Part shown: positions 1 through 6,814 of the stretch, piece by piece | Layout of the letters: each line of letters begins with the position of its first letter | How positions within the stretch are numbered: position 1 is the stretch's first letter | Assembly (NCBI GenBank): GCA_934675735.1 | Contig: CAKURR010000003.1 | Span: 1-64,000, forward strand | From: an uncultured Clostridia bacterium | GTDB taxonomy: Bacteria; Bacillota; Clostridia; Christensenellales; Aristaeellaceae | Length of the DNA stretch: 64,000 bases | Direction of reading: 5' to 3' | The notes under the pieces: generated by a model | The model's database searches: none | The model's input: the letters and a program-made list of their open reading frames with translations, nothing else | What the model was told of the DNA's origin: nothing | Position numbers and translations under genes: made by a program

Positions 1-54
1 AGCCCTGTATTCTGAAAAAACGCTTGAATGGCGCGTTAGACCAGAATATAGGGC
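1..54. repeat. Long imperfect hairpin at the window edge
   Basis: The arms AGCCCTGTATTCTG and CAGAATATAGGGCT pair with one G-T wobble, and inside them AACGC can pair with GCGTT. It lies in an AT-richer stretch with no coding sequence. It could be the end of a decayed mobile element or a terminator of a gene left of the window. I recognise no family. Confidence 0.4.
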
Positions 55-90
55 TTATTATTCAGAGGTTCCCTAAGCATTTCTAGAATA

Positions 91-129
91 TGGGGCTTTG
101 CCCCATCGCCCCACCAAAGGGCTTTCCGT
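91..129. repeat. Fragment of the dispersed palindromic element
   Basis: TGGGGCTTTGCCCCA followed by a CCCCACCAAAG segment matches the outer hairpin and linker of the repeat family found elsewhere (for example near 6229-6251). The inner hairpin is missing, so this is a degenerate or truncated copy. From 130 to 255 I see no gene and no clear signal. Confidence 0.5.
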
Positions 130-255
130 TTTCTATCGTTTGTTTCCGTCACAGACGGCAACGACCGAAAACCTCTTTGGAAACCTTCGGGCGCAAATAC
201 TTAGTTTTTCTTGAAATATCGGGTTTATTGGCTTGACAACCCTTTTTCTGATATG

Positions 256-284
256 TTGACTTTTGAAAGAAAATATGCTAAGAT
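256..284 (+). promoter_or_regulatory. Sigma-A-type promoter reading rightward
   Basis: A -35 box TTGACT at 256-261 and a -10 box TAAGAT at 279-284 are separated by exactly 17 bp. The predicted start, near 290, coincides with the left arm of an inverted repeat (289-308). No plus-strand gene follows, so it would drive a non-coding transcript. Confidence 0.5.
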
Positions 285-315
285 AAAGGCACGACGGAAG
301 GGTTTTCGTTGCTGG

Positions 316-495
316 TTAGCCCTTGCGGACCTGCGAGACGATGACGGCAATCATTGTCCCGCTCTTTTCTTTATCGTCGGCCTTTTTTGACGAACGAGAA
401 GAAGCGGTCCGGCTTTCAGGCGAGTACTCAATCTGGATGATTTCTTTGCGAGAAATGACCGTTTCTTGAGTGAAAATCACTTTCAGCTTTGGCAT
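316..495 (-). CDS. Small hypothetical protein, 59 aa
   Basis: This small gene starts with ATG at 495 behind a strong Shine-Dalgarno site (AAAGGAGGGA, about six bases upstream) and ends with TAA. The product begins MPKLKVIFTQETVISRKE, has a Ser/Lys-rich middle (residues about 30-45) and a hydrophobic end (TMIAVIVSQV). I recognise no family. A minus-strand promoter (588-616) precedes it. Its codons (TCT, ACT, CCT, CAA) are AT-richer than those of neighbouring genes, which suggests acquisition. It sits between 20-bp inverted repeats. It could instead be a chance frame inside a plus-strand RNA. Confidence 0.45.
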   Translation of the reverse strand: MPKLKVIFTQETVISRKEIIQIEYSPESRTASSRSSKKADDKEKSGTMIAVIVSQVRKG

Positions 496-563
496 GGGCT
501 TTCCCTCCTTTCTTCTCCGCGGTCAAACGGATTGATCCGAGGTGAAAACCCTTGCCGTCGTGC

Positions 564-592
564 TGCCGACAAAACGTCGGCTTTTTTATTTT
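564..592 (+). terminator. Intrinsic terminator, plus strand
   Basis: GCCGAC-AAAAC-GTCGGC is followed by six T residues. It would end the transcript that starts near 290. On the minus strand the same hairpin falls in the leader of the 59-aa gene. Confidence 0.55.
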
Positions 593-616
593 ACATAAAA
601 ACGCGAAAAAAGTAAA
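588..616 (-). promoter_or_regulatory. Promoter for the 59-aa gene
   Basis: Read on the minus strand, TTTACT (616-611) and TAAAAT (593-588) are 17 bp apart, just downstream of the rpsR terminator. It would give the small gene its own transcript. Confidence 0.4.
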
Positions 617-621
617 GCATC

Positions 622-651
622 AAAAAAGCGCCCCTCTTGCGAGGAACGCTT
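622..651 (-). terminator. Terminator of the rpsF-ssb-rpsR operon
   Basis: On the minus strand AAGCG-TT-CCTC, loop GCAA, GAGG-GG-CGCTT is followed by TTTT. It starts about 17 bp after the rpsR stop codon. Confidence 0.7.
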
Positions 652-667
652 GATTTCGCTTTGCTTC

Positions 668-928
668 TTACTCAGCGGTGTAGGGCAGCAGCGCGATGGC
701 ACGGGCGCGCTTGATGGCCTCGGACAGCTGACGCTGATGCTTGGCACAGTTGCCGCTCATACGGCGGGGCATAATCTTGCCGCGCTCGTTGATGTTGCGG
801 CGCATACGGGAGTTCACATCACGGAACTCCTTGTAGTCGATGTATTCAATCTTATCGACACAGAACGCACAAACCTTGCGGCGCGGCTTACGGCCGCGCG
901 GACGGCGTGCTCCACGATCTTCAGACAT
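668..928 (-). CDS. rpsR: 30S ribosomal protein S18
   Basis: S18 binds the platform of the small ribosomal subunit as a heterodimer with S6. The 86-residue product has the S18 core: KVCAFC with the Cys pair, IDYKEFRDVNSRMRRNINERGKI and RRMSGNCAKHQRQL. The N-terminus is basic and Arg/Gly-rich, which is usual. It is the last gene of the conserved rpsF-ssb-rpsR operon. The gap to ssb is about 53 bp and the operon terminator follows. Confidence 0.97.
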   Translation of the reverse strand: MSEDRGARRPRGRKPRRKVCAFCVDKIEYIDYKEFRDVNSRMRRNINERGKIMPRRMSGNCAKHQRQLSEAIKRARAIALLPYTAE

Positions 929-981
929 GGAAGTTCTCCTTTCGTCACCGGCCGGGCCGGTTCAACAAATTCATCTCGGAA

Positions 982-1434
982 TTAGAAGGGCAGTTCATCG
1001 TCATCCACCTGCGTGAACCCTGCGTCTGCGGGAGCATAGGCCGGGGCCTGTGCGCGCGGCGCGGCGGGAGCGGCAGGGGCTTGGTGATAATCGCCGGAAG
1101 GGGCGCCGTTGTTCTGATTCGCGGAAAGGAACTCGACCTCGTCGGCGACGATATCAAACGCGCTGCGCTTGCTGCCGTCCTGCGCTTCGTAGGTGCGGGT
1201 CTGGATGGAGCCGGTGACGGCCACCTTTCTTCCCTTGGTCAGATAACGGCCGCAGAGCTCGGCGAGCTGACGCCAAGCGACGATGTTCAGGAAATCCGTC
1301 TCCTGCTGGCCCGTCTGCGCGTTGCGAAAGCGGCGATTGACCGCAATGCTGAAGTTGCAGACCGGAACGCCGGACTGGGTGGATCTCATCTCAGGGTCGC
1401 GAGTCAGGTTGCCGATCAGAAAAACCTTATTCAT
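982..1434 (-). CDS. ssb: Single-stranded DNA-binding protein
   Basis: SSB coats single-stranded DNA during replication and repair and recruits partners through its acidic tail. The 150-residue product starts MNKVFLIGNLTRDPEMR, has a complete OB fold to about residue 105 (FLNIVAWRQLAELC, KGRKVAVTGSIQTRTYE), then an Ala/Pro-rich linker and the tail DDDELPF, which keeps the D-L-P-F interaction motif. It lies between rpsF and rpsR in the standard order. Confidence 0.97.
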   Translation of the reverse strand: MNKVFLIGNLTRDPEMRSTQSGVPVCNFSIAVNRRFRNAQTGQQETDFLNIVAWRQLAELCGRYLTKGRKVAVTGSIQTRTYEAQDGSKRSAFDIVADEVEFLSANQNNGAPSGDYHQAPAAPAAPRAQAPAYAPADAGFTQVDDDELPF

Positions 1435-1489
1435 ATACTCTGTTTCCTCTTGCTTTGCGAATGGCTTCGCTCAGTTGGCGATGTTTCGC

Positions 1490-1864
1490 TTACGCCTGCT
1501 CGGCGGGAGCGGCCTCGGCCTGAGTCTCTTCGCTCACGGGAGCGACGCGAACCGGACGCGGCTTCACGCTGCTCTTCTTCTCAAGCAGCTTGACGATCTG
1601 AGAACGGATGACGTTCTCGTTGATGCCGAGATTACGGGAGAGCTCCTTGGGCAGCTCGGAAGCGCCGTTGAAAGCGACATACACGTAATAACCTTCGGTC
1701 TTGTAGTCGATGGCGTAGGCCAGGCGGCGCTTGCCCCACTCCTCAACCTTGACAACCTCGCCGCCGTTGGCAGCGATGATACCGTTGAACTTCTCGATAA
1801 GCTCCTTGCGGGCAGCCTCCTCGACGGCGGTATCAATGATGTAGATCAGTTCGTACTTATTCAT
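1490..1864 (-). CDS. rpsF: 30S ribosomal protein S6
   Basis: S6 pairs with S18 in the 30S platform. I placed the start at the ATG at 1864 (MNKYELIYIIDTAVEE) because AAAGGAGGTGAAAGG lies directly upstream; a longer open frame extends upstream but has no such site. The product is 124 residues with the S6 motifs EEWGKRRLAYAI and EGYYVYVAFNG. An Ala/Glu/Pro-rich tail of about 25 residues extends beyond the usual fold. First gene of rpsF-ssb-rpsR. Confidence 0.96.
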   Translation of the reverse strand: MNKYELIYIIDTAVEEAARKELIEKFNGIIAANGGEVVKVEEWGKRRLAYAIDYKTEGYYVYVAFNGASELPKELSRNLGINENVIRSQIVKLLEKKSSVKPRPVRVAPVSEETQAEAAPAEQA

Positions 1865-1934
1865 GATCCTTTCACCTCCTTTTGGACTCTGGCTCTGCAA
1901 TGTTCCATGCAGAACAAGGATGTGCCAGTTCTGT

Positions 1935-1963
1935 ATGATAGCACATAAACCGCGAAAAAGCAA
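1935..1963 (-). promoter_or_regulatory. Promoter of rpsF-ssb-rpsR
   Basis: On the minus strand TTGCTT (1963-1958) and TATCAT (1940-1935) are 17 bp apart. This leaves a leader of about 65 nt before rpsF with a small CTGCA/TGCAG hairpin. I could not confirm an S6:S18 autoregulatory site in it. Confidence 0.6.
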
Positions 1964-2066
1964 GGGCTTTGTCCGTATTTTTTTCTGAAAACGTGTAAAA
2001 ATGAGAAAAAAGGCGCGATTTGAGCCCCAAAGCCCCGTAAATCGCCGCAAAGCGCAGACAAAACCC

Positions 2067-2095
2067 TTGACGAACCAAGGGATTACGGTTATAAT
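2067..2095 (+). promoter_or_regulatory. Promoter of obg
   Basis: TTGACG (2067-2072) and TATAAT (2090-2095) are 17 bp apart. The predicted start is near 2102, about 58 nt before the obg ATG. With the rpsF promoter it makes a divergent pair in the 295-bp gap 1865-2159. Confidence 0.7.
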
Positions 2096-2159
2096 TGCAC
2101 GGATAGTCTGTTTCAACCGACCCGCATGGGTTTGTGTAGGTAAGGAAAGTAAAAGAAAG

Positions 2160-3419
2160 ATGTTTGTCGATCAGGTTAAAATCACCGCCAAAGCCGGCAA
2201 CGGCGGCAATGGCGCGGTATCCTTCCATCGCGAAAAATTTGTGCAGAACGGCGGTCCGGACGGCGGCGACGGCGGCAACGGCGGCGATATTGTGCTGCTG
2301 GCCGACCCGAACATGCATACGCTGATGGATTTCCGTTACAAGCGCAAGTATACGGCGGATAACGGCGAAAACGGTGCGGCGGCCCTGTGCCGCGGCAAGA
2401 GCGCCAAGGAGCTTGTCATCAAGGTGCCCGTGGGCACGACGGTGCGCATGGTAGCCGACGGACGGCTGGTGGCCGACATGCACGAGGCCGGTCAGCGCCA
2501 TGTACTGCTTAAGGGCGGCCGCGGCGGCTGGGGCAACGCGCATTTCGCCACGCCGACCCGCCAGGCGCCGAACTTCGCCAAGCCGGGGCAGAAGTGCGAA
2601 ATCACCGAGTTTGAGCTGGAGCTCAAGAGCATTGCGGACGTCGGCCTTGTCGGCTATCCGAATGTCGGCAAGAGCACGATTCTTTCCGTCGTGACGGCGG
2701 CGCGCCCGAAGATTGCGAATTATCATTTCACCACGCTGGCCCCGAATTTGGGCATCTGCCGCCAATACGGCATGGATTTCGTCATGGCGGATATCCCCGG
2801 CCTGGTGGAGGGCGCGAGCGAGGGCGTGGGTCTGGGCATCCGCTTCCTGCGCCATGTGGAGCGCACGCGCCTGCTGGTGCATGTGGTGGATATCGCGGGC
2901 AGCGAGGGCCGCGACCCGATTGAGGATTTCGAGCACATCTGCGACGAGCTGGTCGCTTACGGCGATTTGGCCGAGCGCCCGCAGATTGTCGCCGCCAACA
3001 AGATGGATTTGCCGGGCGCGGAGGAGAACCTTGAGCGCCTGAAAAAGCATCTCAAGGGTACGGACATCGAGGTGTATCCGGTTTCCGCCGCGACGCAGCA
3101 GGGCTTTGACGCGCTGATGGGCGCGATTGTGCGCATTCTGCCGACCTTGCCGGACAGGCGCGTCTTTGAAGAAGAGCTTCCTGTCGAGACGGCCGAGCAG
3201 GCGCCGTTCACCATTGAGAAGGACGGCGGCTATTACATCGTCTCCGGCCCGGCGATGGAGCAGCTTATCGATTCGGTCAATTTCACCGATCAGGAATCGC
3301 TGAACTATTTCCACCGCACGCTGCGCAGCCGCGGCGTGATTGACGCGCTGCGTGCGGCGGGCGCGAAGGAAGGCGACAGCGTCATCATCGGCGAGATGGA
3401 ATTTGACTTTGTGGAGTAA
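2160..3419 (+). CDS. obg: GTPase Obg (ribosome assembly, stress control)
   Basis: Obg is a GTPase that acts in late 50S assembly and links growth to (p)ppGpp and, in Bacillus, to sporulation. The start is the ATG at 2160 (MFVDQVKITAKAGNGGNGAV); the longer upstream frame overlaps the promoter. The 419 residues show the Gly-rich Obg fold (1 to about 158), then the G domain: GYPNVGKST near 165, DIPG, NKMD and a SAA box. A C-terminal OCT domain starts at about 345. Length is normal. The next gene, yhbY, is 170 bp on, after a palindromic element. Confidence 0.97.
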   Translation: MFVDQVKITAKAGNGGNGAVSFHREKFVQNGGPDGGDGGNGGDIVLLADPNMHTLMDFRYKRKYTADNGENGAAALCRGKSAKELVIKVPVGTTVRMVADGRLVADMHEAGQRHVLLKGGRGGWGNAHFATPTRQAPNFAKPGQKCEITEFELELKSIADVGLVGYPNVGKSTILSVVTAARPKIANYHFTTLAPNLGICRQYGMDFVMADIPGLVEGASEGVGLGIRFLRHVERTRLLVHVVDIAGSEGRDPIEDFEHICDELVAYGDLAERPQIVAANKMDLPGAEENLERLKKHLKGTDIEVYPVSAATQQGFDALMGAIVRILPTLPDRRVFEEELPVETAEQAPFTIEKDGGYYIVSGPAMEQLIDSVNFTDQESLNYFHRTLRSRGVIDALRAAGAKEGDSVIIGEMEFDFVE

Positions 3420-3427
3420 CGGGGGAG

Positions 3428-3572
3428 ACGTTGGGGCGCTGCCCCAAGCCCCGCAAGGGAACTGAGTTCCCTTGACCTTCCGCATATTGCCTTGCGGCAT
3501 GCCGCAAGGCAAAGGATGGGGTTTGGGGTCTGAGACCCCAAGCAGGTTTGGGCGGCAGCCCAACGTAACCCC
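3428..3572. repeat. Full-length palindromic element between obg and yhbY
   Basis: The left half runs ACGTTGGGGC...GCCCCAA and then an AAGGGAACT/AGTTCCCTT hairpin. The centre is a long TTGCCTTGCGG/CCGCAAGGCAA hairpin. The right half has GGGGTCTGAGACCCC, then GGGCGGCAGCCC, then CAACGTAACCCC. The two outer ends are inverted relative to each other. The right end stops about 10 bp before the yhbY Shine-Dalgarno site. Confidence 0.8.
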
Positions 3573-3591
3573 AAAAAAGAAAGGATAGCTT

Positions 3592-3879
3592 ATGACGAGT
3601 AAACAGCGCGCGTATCTGCGCGGCTTGGCCAATACCATGGAGCCGATTATCCATGTCGGCAAGGATGGCGTGAACGAAAATATGGTGAAGCAGGCTTCCG
3701 ACGCTCTTGAAGCGCGGGAGCTGATTAAGGGCATCGTTTTGCAGAACAGCCCGATGACCGCCCGCGACGCGATTGCCGCTCTCTGCGAGGGCACGAACGC
3801 CGAACCGGTGCAGTGCATCGGCAACCGCTTTGTCATCTATCGGGCCAGAGAGAAAGACCCGAAAATCGTTCTGCCGTAA
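3592..3879 (+). CDS. yhbY: CRM-domain RNA-binding protein YhbY
   Basis: YhbY-family proteins are small CRM-domain RNA binders associated with pre-50S ribosomes. The 95 residues cover the whole domain: MTSKQRAYLRGLAN, then IIHVGKDGVNENMV, which carries the GxxG-type RNA-binding loop, and a C-terminal GNRFVIYR. It follows obg on the same strand, as expected for two ribosome-assembly factors. A terminator follows within 20 bp. Confidence 0.93.
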   Translation: MTSKQRAYLRGLANTMEPIIHVGKDGVNENMVKQASDALEARELIKGIVLQNSPMTARDAIAALCEGTNAEPVQCIGNRFVIYRAREKDPKIVLP

Positions 3880-3897
3880 ACAAAGAATATACGAGAA

Positions 3898-3937
3898 AAC
3901 GGGAGACTGCCGCGACGGACAGTCTCCCGTTTCTGTC
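3898..3937 (+). terminator. Terminator of obg-yhbY
   Basis: AACGGGAGACTG pairs with CAGTCTCCCGTT around a CCGCGACGGA loop and is followed by a short T-rich tract (TTTCTGT). Confidence 0.75.
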
Positions 3938-3956
3938 ATGTAGCTCTCCTACGTGA

Positions 3957-3985
3957 TTGCTTTTATTTCGTGTGCGTGATAAAAT
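3957..3985 (+). promoter_or_regulatory. Promoter with no gene behind it
   Basis: TTGCTT (3957-3962) and TAAAAT (3980-3985) are 17 bp apart. The next signal on this strand is the terminator at 4023-4061, so the product would be a short RNA. Confidence 0.45.
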
Positions 3986-3991
3986 AGAAAA

Positions 3992-4062
3992 ACAGGGCAG
4001 AGTCCCTCTGTCTTTAACGGATGCCGCCTAGGCTTTGGAAGGTTGCTGGGCGGCTTTTTTGT
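3992..4062 (+). ncRNA. Candidate small RNA of about 70 nt
   Basis: A promoter ends at 3985. The predicted transcript contains a first small hairpin (CAGAG-TCC-CTCTG) and then a strong intrinsic terminator, GCCGCC...GGCGGC followed by TTTTTT, at 4023-4061. No plus-strand coding sequence fits. The 3' end meets the stop codon of a minus-strand small frame. I do not recognise a known riboswitch or RNA family. Confidence 0.35.
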
Positions 4063-4196
4063 TACCCGTTCATGCGTTGTTCAATGGCCGCAATGGCTTC
4101 ATCAAGATTATTTGCATCGCGCAAAATCTCCAAGATTTCGAGCCTTTCGGCCCTGAGCAACAACGTCTTGAACTCTTGGAGTTCAACCGCGTTCAT
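4062..4196 (-). CDS. Small hypothetical protein, 44 aa
   Basis: ATG at 4196 lies eight bases after AGGAGG. The product begins MNAVELQEFKTLLLRAERLE and ends EQRMNG; it is predicted to be helical and charged (Leu/Glu/Arg repeats). An alternative ATG at 4214 adds six residues but overlaps the ribosome site. It follows fabD on the same strand by 63 bp. I recognise no family. The good ribosome site and the lack of rare codons favour a real gene, but it is short. Confidence 0.4.
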   Translation of the reverse strand: MNAVELQEFKTLLLRAERLEILEILRDANNLDEAIAAIEQRMNG

Positions 4197-4259
4197 GCCG
4201 CTATCCTCCTGCATTTTGTCCACCCCCCCTGCATTTTTTTTGCCGTGGTGCTTGCCCCG

Positions 4260-5180
4260 TCAGCCTTTCAGCGCTTCCACCGTCTTTTGAAGCCCTTCGA
4301 CGTTTTCAACGCTGTAACAGCTCGCCGCCGCGCCGAGCGTTTTGCGCACAAAGCCGCTGAGCGCCGTGCCCGGGCCGATTTCCACAAACGTATCCACGCC
4401 CAGCCGTGCCAGCTCGCGAAGGGTGTCCTCCATCATGACGGGCGAAGCCACCTGCCGTTCCAAAAGCGACGGGATGGTTTCGCCGTCTTTTTCTCTGCCG
4501 AGACAGTTGAAAAGCACGGGAATCCGCATCTCGCCGAAGGTTTCGGTCTTGAAGCGCTCGTGCAGCGCCTGCGCGGCGGGCTGCATCAGCGGCGTGTGGA
4601 ACGGGCCGCTCACGCGCAGGGGCAGAAGGCGGCGCGCGCCCGCCGCTTTGGCCAGCTCGCCCGCGCGGGCGACGGCTTCCGCTTCGCCGCCGATGACAAT
4701 CTGCCCGGGGCAGTTGTAGTTGCAGATGCGCACCATGCCGCCCGCTTCTTCGCAGCAGCGCGCCAGCGACTCGCGGTCGAGCATGAGCACGGCGGTCATC
4801 GCGCTGTCGATACCCTCGCTCGCCTTGGCCATCGCCGCGCCGCGGTAGGCGGCAAGCTCAATCGCGGCCTTCGCGGTGAACACGCCGGAGGCTTCCAGCG
4901 CGCTGTATTCGCCCAGGCTCAAGCCCGCGGCGTAATCGGGGCGAATGCCCGCGTCAAACAGCGCCGCCGTCACGCCGCAGGCGAACGCGACCATGCACGG
5001 CTGGGTATACTGCGTTTGGTTCAGCGTCTCCTGCGGGCCGTCGAAACAGAGCGCATGCAGGTCAAAATCCAAATCTGCGGCGTCAAAAGCCGCGCGAAAG
5101 GCGGGCGACGCATCGTAAAGCTCTCGGCCCATGCCGACGCGCTGGCTGCCCTGTCCGGCGTATAAAAAAGCAATTTTCAT
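4260..5180 (-). CDS. fabD: Malonyl-CoA:ACP transacylase
   Basis: FabD moves malonyl from CoA to acyl carrier protein for fatty-acid elongation. The product (306 aa from the ATG at 5180, GAGG six bases upstream; a TTG two codons earlier is less likely) begins MKIAFLYAGQGSQRVGMG. It has the nucleophile motif GLSLGEYSAL near residue 90, the Arg-containing AAYRGAAM and the catalytic His in GPFHTPLM near 195. It lies 70 bp after fabH on the same strand, so the two are probably co-transcribed. Confidence 0.96.
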   Translation of the reverse strand: MKIAFLYAGQGSQRVGMGRELYDASPAFRAAFDAADLDFDLHALCFDGPQETLNQTQYTQPCMVAFACGVTAALFDAGIRPDYAAGLSLGEYSALEASGVFTAKAAIELAAYRGAAMAKASEGIDSAMTAVLMLDRESLARCCEEAGGMVRICNYNCPGQIVIGGEAEAVARAGELAKAAGARRLLPLRVSGPFHTPLMQPAAQALHERFKTETFGEMRIPVLFNCLGREKDGETIPSLLERQVASPVMMEDTLRELARLGVDTFVEIGPGTALSGFVRKTLGAAASCYSVENVEGLQKTVEALKG

Positions 5181-5250
5181 GTTCAACCTCGGTTCTGTGA
5201 TGCCAAAAGTCCGACTTTCTCTTTCGGGAGGACATAAGCCGACGGAGCGG

Positions 5251-6186
5251 TTACACTTCCATATAGACGCCCGCCCACGTCAGACCGCCGCCGAAGCCGA
5301 CCAGAATCGTCTTTTGGCCGGCTTTCAGCAGCCCGTTTTCGCGCATTTCATCCAGCGCAAGGGGAATGCTGGCCGCGCTGGTGTTGGCGTAACGGTCCAG
5401 ATTGCGATAAAACTTTTCGGCGGGCATGCCCAGACGGCGGATGCTCGCATCCAGAATGCGCACGTTCGCCTGATGGCAGACGACCCAGTCGATGTCGTCG
5501 GTGGTCACGCCCGCCTTTTCGGTCAGCGCTTTGACGCATTGAGGGATGGTCGTCACGGCGAAGCGGAACACGGCCTGGCCGTCCATGGTCATGTGCTGCG
5601 CGCGCAGCGGGCCGCCGACGCGAATCAGCGTATCGCCGCGCACGCCGACGATGTGCTCATACGGCGCATCCGCGCAAAGCTCGAAGATGGCCGCGCCCGC
5701 GCCGTCGCCGAAGAGCACACAGGTGTTGCGGTCGGCCATATCCAAAACAGCGCTCATCTGTTCCGCGCCGATGACGAGGGCATAGCGCTTTTGGCCGGCC
5801 AGCAGCAGGCCGCGCGCGGTTTCCATCGCGAACAGGAAGCCCGCGCACGCCGCGCCGACATCCATCGCGGGGATATCCTCGGGCAGACCGAGCGCGGCAT
5901 GGACGAGGCACGCGGTGCTCGGCATGGCGTATTCGCCGGAGGAAGTCGCCACGAGCACACAGCCGATATCCGACGGATTCAGCCCGCTGCCTTCAAGCGC
6001 CTTTCGGGCGGCTTCAATGGCGAGGGTCGTGGTGGTTTCGCCCTCGCCGCAGAAATAGCGCCGGCGAATGCCCGTGCGGCTGGTAATCCATTCGTCGCTG
6101 GTTTCGACATAGCGCTGCATATCGTCGTTGCTGACGGCGCTGCGGGGCAGCGCGCGTCCGGTGGAGATGAGTTTCAGTCCGTTCAT
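5251..6186 (-). CDS. fabH: 3-oxoacyl-ACP synthase III
   Basis: FabH starts fatty-acid synthesis by condensing an acyl-CoA with malonyl-ACP. The start is the ATG at 6186 (MNGLKLISTGRALP); the longer frame upstream runs into a palindromic element. The 311 residues carry the Cys-His-Asn triad: Cys in VGAACAGFLF near 112, His in VVCHQAN near 238 and Asn in YANTSAAS near 267. ETSDEWITSRTGIRRR matches the N-terminal substrate region. Upstream lie an element and the acpP terminator. Confidence 0.96.
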   Translation of the reverse strand: MNGLKLISTGRALPRSAVSNDDMQRYVETSDEWITSRTGIRRRYFCGEGETTTTLAIEAARKALEGSGLNPSDIGCVLVATSSGEYAMPSTACLVHAALGLPEDIPAMDVGAACAGFLFAMETARGLLLAGQKRYALVIGAEQMSAVLDMADRNTCVLFGDGAGAAIFELCADAPYEHIVGVRGDTLIRVGGPLRAQHMTMDGQAVFRFAVTTIPQCVKALTEKAGVTTDDIDWVVCHQANVRILDASIRRLGMPAEKFYRNLDRYANTSAASIPLALDEMRENGLLKAGQKTILVGFGGGLTWAGVYMEV

Positions 6187-6223
6187 GGAAAAACCTCGTT
6201 TCTGAGCGGGAGAGGGGGGAGGA

Positions 6224-6400
6224 ACGTCGGGGCTTTGCCCCAAACCCCACCAAGAACCTGAGGTTCTTGGATTTCCCGTTATGATAAAATCGGGTGTTTT
6301 TGATAGGATTCCCCAATCGGAACGCTTTCACAGAAGAAAACGCCGAAGGTTGGCACGCCGCAGGCGTGACGGAAGGCGTTAAAAAGCCCGACGTAACCCC
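6224..6400. repeat. Palindromic element between acpP and fabH
   Basis: The left end is CGTCGGGGC-TTT-GCCCC, then an inner hairpin CAAGAACCTGAGGTTCTTG (6251-6269). The right end finishes GCCCGACGTAACCCC, an inverted copy of the left end. The middle is AT-richer and has a GGCACGCC/GGCGTG hairpin. Read toward fabH, the unit lies in its leader. Confidence 0.75.
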
Positions 6401-6407
6401 GTTTAGA

Positions 6408-6440
6408 CAAAAAGCCCGTTCGGATGGTTCCGCACGGGCC
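6408..6440 (-). terminator. Terminator of acpP
   Basis: On the minus strand GGCCCGTGCGG, loop, CCGAACGGGC is followed by TTTTTG. It lies just after the acpP stop, so acpP can be a single-gene transcript with read-through to fabH. Confidence 0.7.
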
Positions 6441-6447
6441 AAAGCGC

Positions 6448-6678
6448 TTACTTGTTTTCCTGCAAATACTTGAGCAGGTCGCCGACCGTCAGCATGGTGG
6501 CCATCAGGCCGTCGGGCATGCTCACACCGAGCTTATCCTCAATCGCCATGCTCAGTTCCACGGTATCCAGACTGTCGGCGCACACGTCCGGCACGAGCTG
6601 CGCGTCGAGGGTGACGGCGTCGGGGCTGCAGTTCGGCAGCGCCGCGACGATAACTTCTTTAAGCTGTTCGAGATTCAT
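6448..6678 (-). CDS. acpP: Acyl carrier protein
   Basis: ACP carries growing acyl chains on a 4'-phosphopantetheine arm. The 76 residues show the attachment motif ADSLDTVEL with Ser near 37, preceded by QLVPDVC where many ACPs have a Leu-Gly pair. The protein is acidic and of usual length, and the start MNLEQLKEVI is in place. It is the first gene of the acpP-fabH-fabD set, with its own promoter inside the end of the upstream gene. Confidence 0.93.
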   Translation of the reverse strand: MNLEQLKEVIVAALPNCSPDAVTLDAQLVPDVCADSLDTVELSMAIEDKLGVSMPDGLMATMLTVGDLLKYLQENK

Positions 6679-6786
6679 GATGATAGTCTCCTTGAATATG
6701 ATGATGATTTCGATGGAAAGGCAGAATGCCGCGCCGAAGCCGTCTGCCGCGCAGACCGCTTCGCGGCGGTTTGTAAGGATGCTTTC

Positions 6787-6814
6787 ATTGTATCAAAGAC
6801 CGGCGATTTGTCAA
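6787..6814 (-). promoter_or_regulatory. Promoter of acpP
   Basis: On the minus strand TTGACA (6814-6809) and TACAAT (6792-6787) are 16 bp apart. The -35 box overlaps the stop codon of the upstream SGNH/DHHW-like gene. The leader is about 100 nt and GC-rich. I saw no FapR-type operator. Confidence 0.7.

Larger units (their letters stand above)
289..592 (+). ncRNA. Candidate structured RNA of about 300 nt
   Basis: A rightward promoter ends just before 289 and an intrinsic terminator lies at 564-592. The two ends of the predicted transcript are complementary: the arm at about 289-308 (GCACGACGGAAGGG...) pairs with the arm at about 543-562 (...CCCTTGCCGTCGTGC). Short internal hairpins also occur, such as ATTTCT/AGAAAT and CGGAT/ATCCG. 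Closing 5'-3' stems are typical of structured RNAs, but I do not recognise 6S, tmRNA or RNase P. A minus-strand small gene occupies the same DNA, so the two readings compete. Confidence 0.3.
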
